Below are positions 60,443 to 64,000 of a DNA stretch of 64,000 bases, in pieces. Source of the DNA: Whitmania pigra (taxonomy: Eukaryota > Annelida > Clitellata > Hirudinida > Haemopidae). Where the stretch lies: the NCBI GenBank assembly GCA_021613335.1, contig JAJTWR010000446.1, positions 187,501 to 251,500 of the forward strand, given 5' to 3'. The position numbers and the translations under genes are program-made. The stretch's first letter is position 1, and each line of letters opens with the position of its first letter. The notes under the pieces are model-generated. The model was not told the DNA's origin and did no database searches. It saw nothing but the letters and a program-made list of their open reading frames with translations.

Positions 60443-61540
60443 TGCAATGTGTGATTTATGGTTTGTGCTCCACCCACTCTGGTCACACCATGATTTTAGT
60501 TTTGTTTGGCTTATGTAGATTATTTATGGAATAAAATGTTTTTAAAAATAATGAATTTGAGACAGGAATGTTCTTTTGATGAATATAATGGCAAACTTTA
60601 ATGAATTATGCTTTGCTTAACTTGCATCTCAATTCTGGGTCAGGGAACATTTCATCATCTATTTATTAGACAAACTCTCCATCAACGTGCATCTTCCATT
60701 ATCATGATAGGTCTAATAATTAAATGCTGTAGCGATGCATGCTGCTCTACATAAAGAGTTGGGGGTGTTATTTTATTATTTAAGCAGATATTAACCAAAT
60801 AGCTAATTATGGCCAGCTGCAGCAATGAAGGTCGACCACCGGGTCATGAAATTGATCAACTTTACATTAAACATCAAGGATGTTCTTGCGCATGAATTTT
60901 CTTGACACTTATACTCTGGTCGATCTATTAACCCAATTGCAGTATGCGGTATATTGAACGTCATTTAGATGTAATTTATACTAAATCGTTTATTATGAAT
61001 GAGAAGTTTGAGGTATTACGAATACTTTTACGGAAATCTAATATTCTGACAAACGTTAAGCTGGGGATCGAAATTTTGTCAGTTAATGTAATTTGTAGTG
61101 AAATTGTAAATGCGTTTCGTTTTTTAAATAAAAGTTCTCATCCGTAAATGCACATTTAAACTAAGGCGTTTGTGATCATTTTGTCAGCCTGCTACAGAAC
61201 ATTCACCGTTGTCAAGACAACCAGGTGACAACTCTGCAATATCTCTACGCTATGCTACAGATGCTTCAAGCTGACATTATTTCATTAGAGAGTCTCCAAT
61301 AAATGGCTTACATCTCAAATTGTTTCCTGCCATGAGCATATCCATTTTTTGGTTTATATCAAGTTAACGTTTACAACAAGGGGAAGTCATGATCAGTAGA
61401 ACAAACTCTGCCTTCAAGATGTCTGCACAACCCGAATGTCAAACGAAGATGATCAAAACTTTGATAAGCGTAATATCTAACATGATTCAGAATAATATAT
61501 TGCATTCGCATTTGCTATTTAATCGGAATCGATTTTTCAG
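60443..61540. other. Intergenic, no supported gene
   Basis: AT-rich. Frames at 60944-61147 and 61389-61574 show no family resemblance. Upstream exons of the ERICH3-like gene might lie here or be missing; none is convincing. Confidence 0.35.
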
Positions 61541-63462
61541 AGCCATCCATTCAACAAAGGTCTGGCATTGGTAAGGATGAAATACCACGGAAGAGATGCT
61601 CTGAAATCGCAGGGGATGATGGATGAGATTTCAATCTACCAACAACATTGTGGAGGAAATGCTGTTTGCGTCTTCAACGATTCAGTTGTTGTCGGTGGTG
61701 AGCTGCCGTCTGAGCTTCCATTCCAAAGCAGACTTTAAATAAGTTAAATGTTTGATTATTTAATCGAAATAATGCAACTTTTTCTGCGTCGACAAGGGAG
61801 GCTAGCAGTACATTAGCAATTAGGCATGACACTTGCAAGAGCGTAACTATTCTGCTATGCAAAGGCGTATTAGCACCGTTTAGCAAAAATGGCAAGGTCA
61901 AATAATTTTCATCCTATATTAAATATTCCATTTTTATCCTTCCTTTCATTGTATTTAATTGCAAAATACAAAATACTACTCAGAAGTAAAGTTTATGCTC
62001 GGTATCTACTCAGAATAAGCAAGTAAAGGCAAATTATCATCATTTCATAACCTCCATATAATTTTTTTCAAAAGCCCAGTCTATTAACAGGCACTTTCAG
62101 TTTCACATCTCAAAGACATTCAAACTACTCCTTCAGTTTGACTTTCTACATCAACTCTCAGCAGGCAGGCAGAGTTAGCACCTGTTGTGAATACAAACAC
62201 AAATGGAAGGCAAAACTTGGAGGAGTTCAAGGCATGTTTTCCTTTGAAAGTGTTACAGGAGGAGACCCGTGCTCCAGGAAAGTACACGTGCCATCGATAA
62301 TTACAATGAATAACCAGACTTAAATAAATGATACACTTTATAACTGTTGATGATAACGATAATAACAAAAACAAATGGACGCATCCCAAACACACTAATT
62401 GCATTTGTGCAGCAGTCGTGACCAGAATTTTTTCCAACTAGAAATATTGGTGGATCTTGATGGTGATGCAATCTTTCAGCTTACAAAAGACAATTTAATT
62501 ATAATTTAATTTAAAAAAAGCCAATCAGATAAAAACCAATCAGCAACTGCAGTTTTTTCATCAATTTGAAAGATGTTGTAAGGTCAAGAGACATCATGAC
62601 AAGAAGGTGTTACTTAAGAGCGTTTGTGTTCTGTCAATTGATAATGACATCTTTTAGGGCTAAGTACAGATTGCATAATGCATTCCCAACAAAAGGAAAG
62701 AGGCTGGAAGTTGTCAGGCTCTTGAGAAACCAAAGTGACTTTACAAACTGACAATTTTGAGATGGGAATAAACTCTATAAACAAACATGAATTGATCATC
62801 TCACAAACTTTTAATACAGATGCCAAGGAAAATCAAAAAAGAAACGGTCAAAAAGGGATATTACATCTCCAAAAGAAATGGACACAAACTTGAAAATTCC
62901 TGTGGAACTCGAGGGGCACACACCAAGCATCAATGTCGACCCAGCACCAGAGACGAGCGATGAGGAATGTTGTTCGAATGACGACCATGAGAACTGTATC
63001 ACGTGCTTCCCCAACATTCAAGGTGAGAAATAATTTGAAGTGTCGAAACTGCAGCCTCAAAATGCAAGTATGAATATGAATTCATATATGTATGAAATTT
63101 CACAGATGACCTTGAAATACCAGTAGACAACATTGCAAGCAGTCCAGAAGCAACAGGCATGTTCAGAAAATTATGTCACATTGATGTAACCCTTAACATT
63201 GGTTGAATATTGTTTTAAGATACGGAATCTCAATGTGACCAGAAAACTGATGAACCAGTGGTACGTTTGTAATTGAAGCAAATTAAATTTAAGTCTGGAA
63301 TGAAACCATAAACAATCATTCAATTCAAATATGATTCAATTAAATTTCGAAACTATAATTCGATAATTAATCAACTTTTAATCAAAGACCTACAGAAAGA
63401 ACGAAACTGGGTCAGATTACGACTATCTCGAGGCACAATTGTCTTCATCAACAAACAAGTGA
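61541..63462 (+). CDS. ERICH3: ERICH3-like protein with DUF4590 domain, probably 5'-incomplete
   Basis: Two exons carry the conserved domain: 61541-61697 (VRMKYHGRDALKSQG, DEISIYQQHCGGNAVCVF) and 62091-62281 (TFSFTSQRHSNYSFSLTFYI, GRVSTCCEYKHKWKAKLGG, MFSFESV). These match DUF4590 as found in ERICH3, a glutamate-rich protein linked to cilia. Candidate downstream exons with good splice sites are 62821-63022 (Lys-rich then acidic; VDPAPETSDEECCSNDD), 63107-63151, 63222-63260 and 63387-63462 (stop). They are short and acidic like the family's tail, but the link between 62281 and 62821 is unproven; read-through would stop at 62321. No start codon exon was found. An AATAAA lies near 63573. Confidence 0.65.
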
Positions 63463-63623
63463 AACAGAATGAAATCAAACAATTAACACAGAAACAAATA
63501 ACATTTGTGACTCTTGCTGACATAATCACTTACTGTGTCAAATAAATGTGTTTAGCATATTCCACAACAGAAAATAAAATAAACATTTGAATGGTCTTCT
63601 CAATAACTTTTAAATTAATGAGT

Positions 63624-64000
63624 TTATCGCAGGAAATAAACATAAAGTAGGAGCATAATAAAGCAGGTAGCAATCATGCCTCCAAACAAAATTATCTTGT
63701 CTTGGCTCGATCGCCTCTCGATCATTCTCATCACGGTGTTCGATAAACCCAACATGTTCGAAATATCCAAAATCTTCTTCTGAAATGACTTTAAAAATCC
63801 TCCCTGCTCCTTCAAATTGGAAAGTATGTTACTGCCAGCATGAATCAACTCATCTAAGTTGCTGATGGAAGCCTGAACTCTCTGATTATGCTGGAGAGAT
63901 GCATCAATCAATATAGTAGTGTCAGCCCCATTTGGTGTAAATACTTTTGACATAAGTAGTTCTCTGTCTTTTTCTTCTTGTTGCTTTTGTATCCTAGTAT
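63624..64000 (-). CDS. GOSR2: Membrin / Golgi SNAP receptor complex member 2, 3' end (partial)
   Basis: This is the last exon, open to the window edge; the reading frame extends upstream of Met at 63953 (QKQQEEKDRELL). It encodes the Qb-SNARE motif with heptads (ASISNLDELIHAGSNILSNL) and the near-invariant KKILDISNMLGLSNTVMRMIE. A C-terminal membrane anchor (IILFGGMIATCFIMLLLYVYF) ends at Arg and stop (63626-63624). The family functions in ER-Golgi vesicle fusion. The N-terminal half lies beyond 64000. Confidence 0.95.
   Translation of the reverse strand, partial: TRIQKQQEEKDRELLMSKVFTPNGADTTILIDASLQHNQRVQASISNLDELIHAGSNILSNLKEQGGFLKSFQKKILDISNMLGLSNTVMRMIERRSSQDKIILFGGMIATCFIMLLLYVYFLR

Overview
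The window is AT-rich, intron-dense animal DNA with short GT-AG introns, polyadenylation-type AATAAA signals, many microsatellites and several transposable elements. The gene set is bilaterian (SMAD4, UBE2F, RSPH10B, membrin, a PX-SH3-RhoGAP, an ETS1-type factor, an nAChR subunit, a Kir channel). A secreted potato-inhibitor-I protein resembling leech eglin points to an annelid, most likely a leech such as Helobdella. That species call is inference. All exon models were made by hand from splice sites and phase.

Layout, left to right. 1-2.7 kb: intergenic, with a hAT remnant carrying the end of a transposase and a palindromic 8-bp target duplication. 2.7-10.8 kb (+): a complete seven-exon nicotinic-type receptor subunit. 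One intron holds an inverted-repeat element and another a young antisense Ty3/Gypsy element. 13.2-21.6 kb (+): a fifteen-exon ARHGAP32/33-type RhoGAP. 23-25.5 kb: a transposon graveyard (LINE 3' end, copia gag) with a degraded RhoGEF-like stretch. 26-28.4 kb (-): an unidentified multi-exon helical protein. 29.2 kb: a tRNA-like SINE candidate whose second copy is at 58.8 kb. 30.4-31.9 kb (+): an ETS factor. 32.8-37.9 kb (-): RSPH10B with MORN repeats. 38.8-40.7 kb (+): a compact LTR element whose only long ORF encodes a SAP-like domain plus a hydrophobic C-terminal segment. 40.9-42.6 kb (+): an inward-rectifier K+ channel starting about 200 bp after that element. 44.2-45.1 kb (-): the eglin-like inhibitor. 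47.3-52.5 kb (-): a seven-EGF single-pass membrane protein with a homopolymer frame break and a 13-bp minisatellite directly after its stop. 53.5-57.6 kb (+): SMAD4, with four near-identical 250-bp tandem repeats in one intron. 59.4-60.4 kb (+): UBE2F. 61.5-63.5 kb (+): an ERICH3-like DUF4590 gene. 63.6-64 kb (-): the 3' end of membrin (GOSR2).

These are unrelated housekeeping, signalling and ciliary genes; there is no operon logic. RSPH10B and the ERICH3-like gene both belong to families with ciliary roles. The most unusual item is the non-autonomous-looking LTR element with the SAP-domain ORF; next are the eglin-like inhibitor, the paired SINE candidates, the SMAD4 intron repeat and the unidentified minus-strand gene.
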